A stretch of DNA of 64,000 nucleotides from Cyanobium sp. M30B3 (GTDB lineage Bacteria > Cyanobacteriota > Cyanobacteriia > PCC-6307 > Cyanobiaceae), in the NCBI GenBank assembly GCA_018399015.1, contig CP073761.1, positions 1,302,001 to 1,366,000 on the forward strand, written 5' to 3'. The translations under genes and the position numbers were made by a program. Numbering within the stretch: position 1 is the stretch's first letter; every line of letters starts with the position of its first letter. Shown here one piece after another: positions 27,269 through 36,624 of the stretch. The notes below the pieces were generated by a model, which saw only the letters and a list, made by a program, of their open reading frames with translations, was not told the origin of the DNA and searched no databases.

Positions 27269-27670
27269 TTACAGCGCTGGCGCGGTGGGGTGGAGATGGG
27301 TGGGGGTGGAGATGTCGCTGAACACGTAGTCCACGGAGCGGATGCGCAGTTCGCGGCCGCTCACGATTTCCTCCATCGGGTGATCGCAGCAGGGGGAGCG
27401 GTAGGCCTGGGCGGGATCGGGGCTGTAGGTGCCGTTGCACACCAGGCAGCAACCCACCAGGGGCACGGTTTCAATCGCCAGCTCGGCGCCAGCCAGCCAG
27501 CTGCCGTGCACCGCCGCCCGCCAGGTGGTCACGAGCTGGTCGGGTTCCACGCAGGTGAAGCTGCCCACCTGCAGGTGCACCTGGCGCACCTCTGGGGTGC
27601 GCGGCGCGTGCTGCTCTTTCCACTGGTTCATGGAGAGCAGCAGGCACTTGGTCATGTCCACTTCGTGCAT
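27269..27670 (-). CDS. hypA: HypA-type nickel chaperone
   Basis: A 133-residue HypA-like protein beginning MHEVDMTK; Met1-His2-Glu3 is the N-terminal nickel site of HypA. The zinc site is in CCLVCNGTY and SPCCDHP (a CxxC pair plus CC rather than two CxxC pairs, slightly unusual). It starts 4 bp after gdmH and is followed closely by hypB. Paired with hypB it should load Ni onto GdmH. Confidence 0.92.
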   Translation of the reverse strand: MHEVDMTKCLLLSMNQWKEQHAPRTPEVRQVHLQVGSFTCVEPDQLVTTWRAAVHGSWLAGAELAIETVPLVGCCLVCNGTYSPDPAQAYRSPCCDHPMEEIVSGRELRIRSVDYVFSDISTPTHLHPTAPAL

Positions 27671-27674
27671 CCGC

Positions 27675-28877
27675 CTATCTCCACGTCTGGTCGACGTTCA
27701 TGTTGCAGACGTCGCTGATCCAGCTGGGCTTCTGCTTGCGGGGCAGCTGGCCGCTCACCACCAGGTGGGCCATGGTGTCGCAGATCACCCGGCAGGCCAT
27801 CAGCGAGGTCATGTCGCTGATGTCGTAGGGCGGTGACACCTCCACCACCTCCAGGCCGCACACCGGCACGTTGCGCACGATCAGCTCCAGCAGCTTGAGG
27901 GCTTCGCGGGGCAGCAGACCACCGGGCTCGGGCCAGCCGGTGCCCGGCACGAAGCCAGCGTCGATGCAGTCGATGTCGAAGGAGATGTACACGCAGTCGG
28001 TGCCATCGGTGGCGCGCTCAATGGCGAACTGGGCCGCCGCCTCCAGCCCCATCTCGCAGATGTCGGTGACGGTGAGCACGTTGGTGCCCCGCTCCCGGCA
28101 CACCTTCACCCCTTCGCGCGGCACCTGCCAGCCACCGATGCCCAGTTGCACCAGGTTCTTGGCAGGCGCGTTGGCCATGTTCGTGGCGTGGAACCACGGA
28201 CAGGTGTGCATGCGCTCGTCGAGGTCGATCTCCTGGGTGTCGACGTGGCGATCGAAGTGGATGATCCCCACCTTCTTGTCACCCAGGTGGCGGCACACGC
28301 CCCGCACCGTGGGGAAGCCGATCGAGTGGTCGCCGCCCAGGATGATCGGGAAGGCACCGCTGGCGAAGATGTGGGCGATGCCCTTGGAGATCTGATCGAA
28401 GCTCTTCTCGTTGTTGGCGGGGATGGTGAAGATGTCACCCACGTCGCAGAGTCGGATCTGCTCGCGCAGATCCACCCCCATTTCGTAGTTGTAGGGGGTG
28501 TAGAGGGCCGAGATGCGGCGGATGCCCTGGGGACCGAAGCGGGTGCCGGGCCGGTAGGTGGTGCCGCTGTCGTGGGGCACGCCCACCACCGCCACATCGA
28601 ACTCCCCCACCCGGTTCACGTCCTCGATGTAGGGCGCCTTCATGAAGGTGTTGATGCCCGCGAAGTGGGGCAGTTCACCGCGGGAGAAGGTGGAGATGCG
28701 CCGGTCGACGATGCTGTCGGCGGCCTCCAGGCCCCAGCGGTGGCCCTGCTCCACCTCCTGCTGCCAGCCGGTGAGCGGCAGGCGGGCTTCCTTCTCCAGG
28801 GCCTCGGCCCCCTGCTGGCCGCGCGGACGCTCAAACGCTCCTTCGGGCCCGGTGGACCGACCGGTGGACTCGCTCAT
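27675..28877 (-). CDS. gdmH: Ni-dependent guanidine hydrolase (ureohydrolase family)
   Basis: A 400-residue arginase/agmatinase-superfamily enzyme that hydrolyses guanidine to urea and ammonium. All six metal ligands are present: H184 (GGDHS), D209/H211/D213 (FDRHVDT) and D301/D303 (SFDID). The Arg in FDRHVD, where agmatinases have Ala, and GTGWPEPGG match the guanidine hydrolase GdmH (Sll1077 of Synechocystis), as does the long ~90-residue N-terminal extension. The start is ATG 28877 (MSESTGRS), because the in-frame ATG at 28982 lies inside the riboswitch. It is the first gene after a guanidine-I riboswitch and is followed by hypA and hypB. The older name 'agmatinase SpeB2' is probably wrong. 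Confidence 0.93.
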   Translation of the reverse strand: MSESTGRSTGPEGAFERPRGQQGAEALEKEARLPLTGWQQEVEQGHRWGLEAADSIVDRRISTFSRGELPHFAGINTFMKAPYIEDVNRVGEFDVAVVGVPHDSGTTYRPGTRFGPQGIRRISALYTPYNYEMGVDLREQIRLCDVGDIFTIPANNEKSFDQISKGIAHIFASGAFPIILGGDHSIGFPTVRGVCRHLGDKKVGIIHFDRHVDTQEIDLDERMHTCPWFHATNMANAPAKNLVQLGIGGWQVPREGVKVCRERGTNVLTVTDICEMGLEAAAQFAIERATDGTDCVYISFDIDCIDAGFVPGTGWPEPGGLLPREALKLLELIVRNVPVCGLEVVEVSPPYDISDMTSLMACRVICDTMAHLVVSGQLPRKQKPSWISDVCNMNVDQTWR

Positions 28878-28900
28878 GGACAGGCACGGGGTTGGGTGAA

Positions 28901-29022
28901 GCGGTCTCCCGGGCTTTTGTCCCTCCGTGCAACCGGGCAACCCCGGTGAGCTTCTCTCGGACCAGACATCCAACCGCCGCACAGAGTGCAGTTGGTGTGG
29001 ATCGGAACCCTAGAAGCTGCTT
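28901..29022 (-). promoter_or_regulatory. Guanidine-I riboswitch (ykkC class)
   Basis: The conserved blocks of the guanidine-I aptamer are read in order on the minus strand: CTAGGGTTCCG at 29013-29003, TCTGGTCCGAGAG at 28966-28954, and the 3' block at 28929-28905 containing ACGGAGGGACAAAAGC and CCCGGGAGA. Between them lie stems consistent with P1-P3. It ends 24 nt before the gdmH start codon. The class binds guanidinium and turns on downstream genes; here it would control gdmH and probably the whole operon. Confidence 0.95.
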
Positions 29023-29032
29023 CCGCCCATCC

Positions 29033-29074
29033 AGATTCCCCCTGAAGGGCCTGCCCCGTTGTGGCGATGGCTAC
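29033..29074 (-). promoter_or_regulatory. Candidate NtcA-activated promoter of the guanidine operon
   Basis: On the minus strand, GTA-N8-CAC (29074-29061) differs at one base from the NtcA consensus GTA-N8-TAC. GAATCT (29038-29033) lies 22 nt downstream, the standard NtcA-to-minus-10 spacing, and fits TAN3T except for the first base. Transcription would start near 29026, just before the riboswitch at 29022. Position and spacing are convincing; the base mismatches keep this a prediction. Confidence 0.5.
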
Positions 29075-29175
29075 CGACGCACCCAGAGCTCCGCCCTCGC
29101 CGGTCGACCGTTCAAAACCGGCCTCCGGCGTCCCCAGTCTGGGGAGAGAGCCCCGGCCGCCGGGAGACGCACGCC

Positions 29176-30360
29176 ATGCACCACCACGCCGTCCCGGAAC
29201 CGGTCGTTGCCCGCATGCGCGAGCTGCGCCGGGATCTGCACCGCCACCCGGAGCTGGCCTTCCAGGAGAAGCGCACCGCGGCAAGGATCATGGCCGAGCT
29301 CGATGCCCTCGCCATCCCCTACCAGTACGGGGGGGTGGGCAGCGGCGTGATCGGCTGGATCGGCCCGCCCCAGCCCGCCGCCACCATCGCCCTGCGGGCC
29401 GACATGGACGCCCTGCCCGGCGAGGAGTCCACCCAGCTGCCCTTCGCCTCCCAGGAGAAGGGGCGCATGCATGCCTGCGGCCACGACGCCCACGTGACCA
29501 TGGTGCTCGGGGCGGCCCATCTGCTGGCGGCCGCTCCGCCGGCGCTGGGCGTGCGGCTGGTGTTCCAGCCGGCTGAGGAGCGGGGGGGCGGCGCGCGCAC
29601 GGTGATCGCCGCCGGAGCCCTCGATGGGGTGAGCGGCATCTTCGGCGCCCATGTGACCCATCACTACCGCGTTGGCCAGATCATGGTGGCCCCCGGGGTG
29701 ATCACGGCCCAGTCGGACCGCTTCCGGATCGACGTGCACGGTCGCGGCGGCCACGGCGCCCGGCCCCACGAGGCCACCGACGCGGTGGTGATCACCGGCT
29801 TCCTGATCACCGCCCTGCAGACCCTGGTGTCCCGGGAGATCGATCCGGTGCACCCCTCGGTGGTGACCATCGGCCAGGTGCAGGCGGGCTCGGCGCCGAA
29901 CGTGATCGCCGAGACGGCCGTGCTGGAGGGCAGCATCCGCACCACCCGCCCCGCGGTGCGCGACCAGCTCCATGCCGGCCTGCGGCGCATGGCCCGCGCC
30001 CTGGGCGACCTGCACAACGCCGAACTGGAGGTGGCGATCCAGCCCGGTTACCCGCCGGTGGTGAACACCGCCGCGGAAGCGCTCCTGGCCGAACGCGCCG
30101 CCCGGGCGGCGGTGGGCGACGCCGGCCTGGTGGCCCTGGATCACCCCAGCATGGGCAGCGAGGACTTCGCCTACTACCTCGAGCGCATCCCCGGCTGCTA
30201 TGTGCGCTTCGGGGCCCGGCCCGAAGGCAGCCCCTACGTGCCCCTGCACAGCCCGGCCTTCGACATCGACGAAGCGGTGCTGCCGGTGGGCGCCGCCTTC
30301 TTCGAGGCGGTGGTGCGCGAGGCGGAACGGCAGCATCCGGGCCTCGCCCCGGCCCCTTGA
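29176..30360 (+). CDS. M20-family amidohydrolase (hippurate/IAA-amino acid hydrolase type)
   Basis: A 394-residue M20D metallopeptidase-like amidohydrolase. Metal and catalytic motifs: LRADMDALPG (metal Asp region), HACGHDAHVTM, PAEERGGGARTV (catalytic Glu) and MGSEDFAYY near the C-terminus. Relatives cleave N-acyl amino acids. It starts at ATG 29176 with GGGAG upstream and is divergent from the riboswitch-gdmH unit, sharing a 300-bp regulatory gap. It forms a pair with the GCS2-family gene 15 bp downstream. Confidence 0.93.
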   Translation: MHHHAVPEPVVARMRELRRDLHRHPELAFQEKRTAARIMAELDALAIPYQYGGVGSGVIGWIGPPQPAATIALRADMDALPGEESTQLPFASQEKGRMHACGHDAHVTMVLGAAHLLAAAPPALGVRLVFQPAEERGGGARTVIAAGALDGVSGIFGAHVTHHYRVGQIMVAPGVITAQSDRFRIDVHGRGGHGARPHEATDAVVITGFLITALQTLVSREIDPVHPSVVTIGQVQAGSAPNVIAETAVLEGSIRTTRPAVRDQLHAGLRRMARALGDLHNAELEVAIQPGYPPVVNTAAEALLAERAARAAVGDAGLVALDHPSMGSEDFAYYLERIPGCYVRFGARPEGSPYVPLHSPAFDIDEAVLPVGAAFFEAVVREAERQHPGLAPAP

Positions 30361-30375
30361 ACAAAGGTGCGGCAG

Positions 30376-31512
30376 ATGGACTTCACGCCCTCGCCGGCTT
30401 TCTCCGTGGGCATGGAACTGGAGCTGCAGCTGCTCGATCCCGCCAGCTTCGATCTGGCTGATGCGGTGGTGCCCCTGCTGGAGACCTACACAGACCGGCG
30501 CTACGTGAAGCCGGAGTTCCTGCAGAGCACGGTGGAGGTGGTGTCCCCCCCTGCCGCGGATCTCACCGAGCTGGAGGCCGGCCTGCGGCCCCTGCTGCGC
30601 GATCTGCTCCAGCACGTGGACGGGCTGGGACTGGCGGTGTGCGGAGCCGGCACCCACCCCTTCAACACCCGCCCGGCGCCCTTCAGTCCGGGCGAGCGCT
30701 ACCGCCTGATGGAGCGCAGCTACGGCTGGCTGGGACACCAGCAGGTGACCTTCGCCACCCACGTGCACCTGGGCATGCCCAGCGGCGAGGAGGCGCTCAC
30801 GCTGATGGGCGAGCTCAAGCCCTTCCTGCCCCTGCTGGTGGCGCTCTCCGCCAGCTCCCCCTTCTGGCACGGCAGCGACAGCGGCTTCGCGGCCTTTCGC
30901 CACCGGGTGCTGGCCGCCGCGCGCACCTACGGCATCCCGCCCGACTTCGCCGACTGGGCCGCCTTCGAGCGCTTCTACGGCACCATGACCCGGGCCGGGG
31001 CGCTGCACACGCTGCGCGACATCCACTGGGACCTGCGGCCCTGTCCCCACTTCGGCACCCTGGAGGTGCGGGTGATGGATGCCCAGCCCACCCTGGCGGA
31101 GGCCCTGGCGCTGGCAGCGCTGCTGCGGGCGCTGGTGCGTTTCCTGCAGGCCTCCCGCGGCCGCTGGATGCCCCCTCCAGCCCTGGCCCCACAGCCCAGT
31201 TGGGAGCTCAGGGACAACTGTTTCGTCGCTTCCCGCGATGGGCTCGAGGCCCGCTTGATCGCCAGCCCGGAGGGCGATCTGTTGCCCCTCGGGCAAATCG
31301 CCGCCCTGGTGCTGGCGTGGGTGCGTCCCTGGGCCGCTGCCGATGAGCTGCCCTGGCTGGATCGCCTCGAGGCCTCGATCGCCGCCGGCCTTCCCTACGT
31401 GCGCCAGCGCCGGCTGCTGCGGCGCAGCGGCTCCCTGCCGGCGGTGGTGGCGGCGTTGGCGCGGGCGTTTCGCGCCGATCTCCACGCCGCGCTCGACAGC
31501 GATCCGGCCTGA
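30376..31512 (+). CDS. Carboxylate-amine ligase, GCS2/YbdK family
   Basis: A 378-residue ATP-dependent ligase of the glutamate-cysteine ligase 2 family. Typical features: SVGMELELQLLD near the start, KPEFLQSTVEVVSP, THPFNTRPAPFSPGERY, GHQQVTFATHVHLGMPS and LRPCPHFGTLEVRVMDAQPT. Members join glutamate to an amine through an acyl phosphate; many, like E. coli YbdK, have weak or unknown substrates. ATG 30376 is preceded by AAAGG; a GTG at 30367 adds three residues. It sits directly behind the amidohydrolase, so the two may form and break the same gamma-glutamyl amide. Confidence 0.85.
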   Translation: MDFTPSPAFSVGMELELQLLDPASFDLADAVVPLLETYTDRRYVKPEFLQSTVEVVSPPAADLTELEAGLRPLLRDLLQHVDGLGLAVCGAGTHPFNTRPAPFSPGERYRLMERSYGWLGHQQVTFATHVHLGMPSGEEALTLMGELKPFLPLLVALSASSPFWHGSDSGFAAFRHRVLAAARTYGIPPDFADWAAFERFYGTMTRAGALHTLRDIHWDLRPCPHFGTLEVRVMDAQPTLAEALALAALLRALVRFLQASRGRWMPPPALAPQPSWELRDNCFVASRDGLEARLIASPEGDLLPLGQIAALVLAWVRPWAAADELPWLDRLEASIAAGLPYVRQRRLLRRSGSLPAVVAALARAFRADLHAALDSDPA

Positions 31513-31530
31513 GGGCCCGCCGGCGCCGGC

Positions 31531-32184
31531 TCAGCCCGGCAGCTGGGCGCCGAAGAAGGCCAGCTCCAGCTCCATCGCCCGCCGGTAGGTGTGCTCCACG
31601 GCTTTGCCGGGCGCCGCCAGGCGATCGAGCAGCGCCTCCAGGCGCAGGGCCAGGGTCTCGAAGGCCGGATCGGCGTAGGTGTCGATCCAGTCGGCGTAGG
31701 CGTGGCCGGGGTGGCCCACCTGGGCGCGCAGCTGCTGGCCCAGCCAGGCGTAGAGGCGCAGGCAGGGGGTCATGGCAGCGCAGATTAGGCCGGCATCGCC
31801 GCCCCGGGCGGTGGCCAGCAGGAAGTCGGTGTAGGCGGTGGTGGCCGGCAGGGGGGTGATGGCCTCCAGGTCGATGCCCCAGCGCTGGGCGTAGCCGGCG
31901 TGCAGCTCCAGTTCCGTCAACACGCCCTGCAGCAGGCCATGGAAGGCGAGCAGGCTGGAGCGGTCGGGGCTGTGGGCAATGGCCAGGGCGTAGGCCCGGG
32001 CGAAGCTCTCCAGGAAGCAGGCGTCCTGGGCCACGTAGCCGGCGAACATCGCGCGGGGCAGGGTGCCCAGCGCCAGCCCCTGCACGAACGGATGCTCCAG
32101 GCAGCGCTGGGCCAGCTGGTGGTTGGCCAGCCAGAGCTGCCGGGCCAGGGAGGAGGGGGATGGGTCTTGGCTGGCGCTGCTCAT
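31531..32184 (-). CDS. tenA: TenA-family thiaminase II-like protein
   Basis: A 217-residue all-helical TenA/THI-4 protein. Catalytic features: a conserved Cys in LICAAMTPCLRLYAWLG near residue 140, upstream acidic residues in QDACFLESFARAY, and the C-terminal Glu in EHTYRRAMELELAFF. TenA hydrolyses aminopyrimidine thiamine breakdown products for salvage. No other thiamine gene or TPP riboswitch is nearby. It converges with the GCS2 gene (18 bp gap) and follows fumC. Confidence 0.9.
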   Translation of the reverse strand: MSSASQDPSPSSLARQLWLANHQLAQRCLEHPFVQGLALGTLPRAMFAGYVAQDACFLESFARAYALAIAHSPDRSSLLAFHGLLQGVLTELELHAGYAQRWGIDLEAITPLPATTAYTDFLLATARGGDAGLICAAMTPCLRLYAWLGQQLRAQVGHPGHAYADWIDTYADPAFETLALRLEALLDRLAAPGKAVEHTYRRAMELELAFFGAQLPG

Positions 32185-32214
32185 GGGGTGGGCCGGGTCA
32201 GGGTTGGACCGGCG

Positions 32215-33635
<1,421 letters not shown>

Positions 33636-33639
<4 letters not shown>

Positions 33640-34178
33640 TGGCGCACCACCTCGGCGTTGAGCTCGTTGATGCTCACGGTGGTGCTGCGGCGGAACTCCT
33701 CAGGGATGGTGATGCCGGTGGCCTGGCTCACGGCGTCGTTGATCGCATCGAGGGGCACCTGGCCCTCCTCATCCAGCAGCACCCTGCCTTCAGGGCTGAA
33801 CACCACCACCTGGGGTATGCGGCCATGCCAGTAATGGGCAGGATCTGAAGGACCCTGTTCGGGGCGGTTCTGCAGGGGGTCGGTGACCAGGGGAATCAGC
33901 TCGATGCTGTTGCCCCACAGCCGCTGCAGCTCCGACACCACCGGCGCGAACTGTTTGCTGGAGGTGTCGTCGTCGAGGTAGTACACCACCACCGCCGGGC
34001 GCTGCTCCGCCAGGGCCTGCCCCAGGCTGCTGCGCGGCGGCACCAGGGAGCCGTTGCCGGCGTAGAGGGCGTAGATGTTGCCGTCGTAGTTGTTGTTGGT
34101 GAGGGAGGCCCCGGCGATCGCCGGCCCCAGGCCCAGCAGGCTGAGCAGCAGCACCACAACGGTGAGAACCCTCGCCAT
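33636..34178 (-). CDS. Thylakoid photosystem I accumulation factor-like thioredoxin-fold protein
   Basis: A 180-residue protein with an N-terminal hydrophobic signal or anchor ([18 protein letters not shown]), then [17 protein letters not shown] and a thioredoxin-like domain without a CxxC ([32 protein letters not shown]). Cyanobacterial proteins of this form are named thylakoid membrane photosystem I accumulation factor. It probably faces the lumen or periplasm. An upstream ATG at 34283 would add 35 residues; the ATG at 34178 puts the signal sequence at the N-terminus. It overlaps fumC by 4 bp. Confidence 0.75.
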
Positions 34179-34299
34179 GGAGCGCGGCACCAGCCGGCTG
34201 ATCAGCTGCGCGCGTTGCTGGGCGACAACATGAAGTGCTGCGCTGAAGCTGCGGTTCACCCTGGACGATTCGATTGGCGCCATTGTGGCGGCTGAGCGA

Positions 34300-35976
34300 T
34301 CAGGAGCGGCCGAGGCTGCGGCCCATGCCCTGGAGGATGCCCCGGCCCACCAGGCCGATCGCCCGGCCCACCACCTGGGTGAGCAGCACCACCAGCAGGT
34401 CGCCCATCCCCCGGATCAGCTGGCGCAGCTGGGGGCCGAGGGCATCGCGGGCCTCCAGGGAGAGGGTCACCACCTGCTGCAGCCAGCCCAGCCGGCGCAG
34501 CTCCTGGTCGCGCGGTTCGAGCAGATGGCGGGCCTCGATGCTGCCGCCCTCAAGGCAGAGCAGCTGGCGGCGGCTCTCGTAGAGGGCGATCGGCCGGCTG
34601 AACCAGCTCAGCCAGCGCTGCTGGGCGTTGAGCTGGTTGCGCAGGCGCTCCAGGTTGCGGGTGGCCAGCAGCTCGGGCCGCAGCAGGTAGCGGCGCAGTT
34701 CCGGCCAGTCGCCGCAGCAGGCCAGCACGTCGGCGGCCAGGAGTTCGGCATTGCGCAGCAGCCAGTTGGCCACCAGCCGCTCCAGGTGCAGCACGGCCCT
34801 GGGCTCGTCCGGAGGCAGCAGCTGGCCCTCCACCAGCAGGGGCCGGGCCAGCACCAGGGTGGCCAGCATCGCCTGGGGGTCGGGCAGTTCCGGGTCGTTG
34901 AGGGTCAGGTCGCTGACCTGTACGAGGGAGGAGGCCACGGGCTGGAGTTTGCCCTCGAGGGGTAGCTGCACATAGGGACTGGCCATCGCCAGTAGGGCCT
35001 GTTCCCGCAGCCTCGGTTGCAGCACCTGCCAGCGCTGCTGCAACAGAACGGCTGGATCGCCGGGGGTCTGGGCCAGTTCCTCGGCCAGTTGCTGCCGCAG
35101 GGCATCCAGCTGGACCAGCAGGGCGATCAGCAGGTCGATGCGCCGGTCGCCGTTCAGCCCTTCCAGCGCGAGCAGCTGGCCGCTGCGGTTGGCCAGGCCG
35201 GCCTCGATGGCCGCGCTCAACCGCCCCCGCACGGCCAGCCACACACCCGTGGCGTTGCGCTGCTGCAGGGTGAGGCTGCTGCTGCCCGGTCCCGCAGCCC
35301 TGGCCTGGGGGCTGGCGGCGGCCCCCGCAATCGGGCCAACCGGTTCGCTCCAGGCCAGGCTCAGTGGTCCCCAGATCCAGAGCAGGAAACGGCGGGCCAT
35401 GGCCATCTCCCGCAGCCGGCCCTCCAGCAACAGCCGCGCCAGGGGGTGAATGTCGCGCCGGCTGAGCAGCAGGCGGCAGCCGCTGCTGGCGATGTCCAGT
35501 TGCTGCAGGCCGCTCAGCAGCAGGGCCTGGCCGATGGTGCTCGGCGCCGCTTGCCCCTGGGGCTGGGAAGACTGTTGTCGGCCGGGTTGCAGCTCCAGCA
35601 CCCGGCCCCCTCCCAGCAGGGTGCTGAGGGCGGCCAGCAGCTGGCTGGCGTCGGGAGCTTCCAGCAGCCCCTCGCTGGCCAGCAGCAGCAGGTCGGCGGC
35701 GGCCAGGCCGTGCCCCTCGCCCAGCACCAGCAGCAGCGGGGCCGGTTGCCACCGCTCGCGCAGCAGGGTGACTTCGCGCTGCAGGCTGGCCAGGGGAGTA
35801 CCCGGGCTGGGAGCCCAGATCACCGCGCCTGGGGGGCCCTGCAGGGCTTCTGCCCCGGCCACCACCTGGATGTCGCCTCTCAGGCCGCTGCCTGGGTCGC
35901 TCCGGCCCGATTCGATCCAGCTGCCCAGCCCAGCAGCCCGCAGGGGCTCAGCCAGAAGCAGCAGCTGGGTGGTCAA
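34300..35976 (-). CDS. DUF3685 (Ycf55-like) protein
   Basis: A 558-residue cyanobacterial/red-algal-type protein. The N-terminal ~110 residues resemble a receiver-like alpha/beta fold (LLLVLGEGHGLAAADLLLLA). The rest is helical and ends in a hydrophobic tail (MGDLLVVLLTQVVGRAIGLV). This is the DUF3685 layout, homologous to plastid Ycf55, whose function is unknown. It lies between the fur-family gene and the PSI-factor gene, all minus-strand. Confidence 0.78.
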   Translation of the reverse strand: MTTQLLLLAEPLRAAGLGSWIESGRSDPGSGLRGDIQVVAGAEALQGPPGAVIWAPSPGTPLASLQREVTLLRERWQPAPLLLVLGEGHGLAAADLLLLASEGLLEAPDASQLLAALSTLLGGGRVLELQPGRQQSSQPQGQAAPSTIGQALLLSGLQQLDIASSGCRLLLSRRDIHPLARLLLEGRLREMAMARRFLLWIWGPLSLAWSEPVGPIAGAAASPQARAAGPGSSSLTLQQRNATGVWLAVRGRLSAAIEAGLANRSGQLLALEGLNGDRRIDLLIALLVQLDALRQQLAEELAQTPGDPAVLLQQRWQVLQPRLREQALLAMASPYVQLPLEGKLQPVASSLVQVSDLTLNDPELPDPQAMLATLVLARPLLVEGQLLPPDEPRAVLHLERLVANWLLRNAELLAADVLACCGDWPELRRYLLRPELLATRNLERLRNQLNAQQRWLSWFSRPIALYESRRQLLCLEGGSIEARHLLEPRDQELRRLGWLQQVVTLSLEARDALGPQLRQLIRGMGDLLVVLLTQVVGRAIGLVGRGILQGMGRSLGRS

Positions 35977-36012
35977 GCGGGCGAACGCGGCGGCAGGCTC
36001 AAGGTACCGAGC

Positions 36013-36612
36013 TCAGCAAGGGCGCCGCCGCCGGCCGGAGAGGTGCAGGGTGTACGACTCGATCGTGAAGCCGGTGTGGGCCTCGATCTGGCGCAGCAGC
36101 TCGGCGGGCAGCTCCACGTCGAGGTCCTGGATCGCCCCCGACTCCAGGCAGGTGAGGTGGCTGTGGGGGTCACTGCGGTAGCCGTAGAGCCGGCCGCTGG
36201 CACGGTCGAGACACTCGATCACCCCGGCTGACTGCAGGGCTTCGAGGTTCTGGTACACCGAGGTGTGGCCGATGTTGCGGCCGAGATTGTTCAACTTTTC
36301 GAAGATGTCCCGGGCGCTGAGGTGGCTTTTCTCGCTCCAGAGCAGATCGAGCACCATGCGCCGCTGGCGGCTGAGGCGCATGCCGAGGTCGCGGCAGCGT
36401 CGGTAGACGTCCTCCACGGAGCTGCAGCCAGGGTCCCCCGCATTGGGCTCAGGAGCCGAGGTCGGCACGACTCCGGCCTGGCTTGGACCACCGGCGTTGC
36501 GCGAGCCACCGGCGTTGCGCGGGCCACCGGCGTTGCGCAGACCTGAAGTGAGGGCGACGGCGCTCACGGAACACACCGGATCAGCTGATGCATCTGTTAT
36601 AAGCCAGCCCAC
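36013..36612 (-). CDS. Fur-family metal or peroxide regulator
   Basis: The Fur DNA-binding wing (MRLSRQRRMVLDLLW, IGHTSVYQNLEALQSAGVIE) is followed by a dimer/metal domain with DPHSHLTC. The C-terminal CxxC structural-zinc pair of most Fur/PerR/Zur proteins is absent, and the protein ends HLSGRRRRPC. It best fits the PerR/FurC-like group of picocyanobacteria. The N-terminus is uncertain: the reading is open to GTG 36612 (199 residues) but the conserved part begins near residue 65, and the leader holds an 18-bp tandem repeat. The start could be GTG 36567 or later. Confidence 0.82.
   Translation of the reverse strand: MGWLITDASADPVCSVSAVALTSGLRNAGGPRNAGGSRNAGGPSQAGVVPTSAPEPNAGDPGCSSVEDVYRRCRDLGMRLSRQRRMVLDLLWSEKSHLSARDIFEKLNNLGRNIGHTSVYQNLEALQSAGVIECLDRASGRLYGYRSDPHSHLTCLESGAIQDLDVELPAELLRQIEAHTGFTIESYTLHLSGRRRRPC
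36488..36540. repeat. Three-copy 18-bp tandem repeat in the fur leader
   Basis: Units at 36488-36505, 36506-36523 and 36524-36540 (the last one base short) share CCACCGGCGTTGCGC. Translated, they give repeated RNAGG motifs before the Fur domain. If the real start is downstream, the repeat lies in the 5' untranslated region. Confidence 0.85.
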
Positions 36613-36624
36613 AATCGATCCGCG

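Noticed and set aside
26556-27670. HypA and HypB as hydrogenase maturation proteins
   Set aside because: No hydrogenase structural gene or other hyp genes lie in the window, and the pair is directly behind gdmH, as in Synechocystis.
27675-28877. Annotation as agmatinase (speB, polyamine synthesis)
   Set aside because: The guanidine riboswitch, the hypAB pair and the FDRHVD signature all point to guanidine hydrolase.
28878-28982. Start of gdmH at the upstream ATG 28982
   Set aside because: This would translate through conserved riboswitch elements; the ATG at 28877 lies just after the aptamer and gives the expected ~400-residue length.
29071-31485. A minus-strand open frame of about 800 codons opposite the M20 and GCS2 genes
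   Set aside because: The translation is His/Gly/Gln-rich low complexity, while the plus strand carries two complete enzymes with catalytic motifs.
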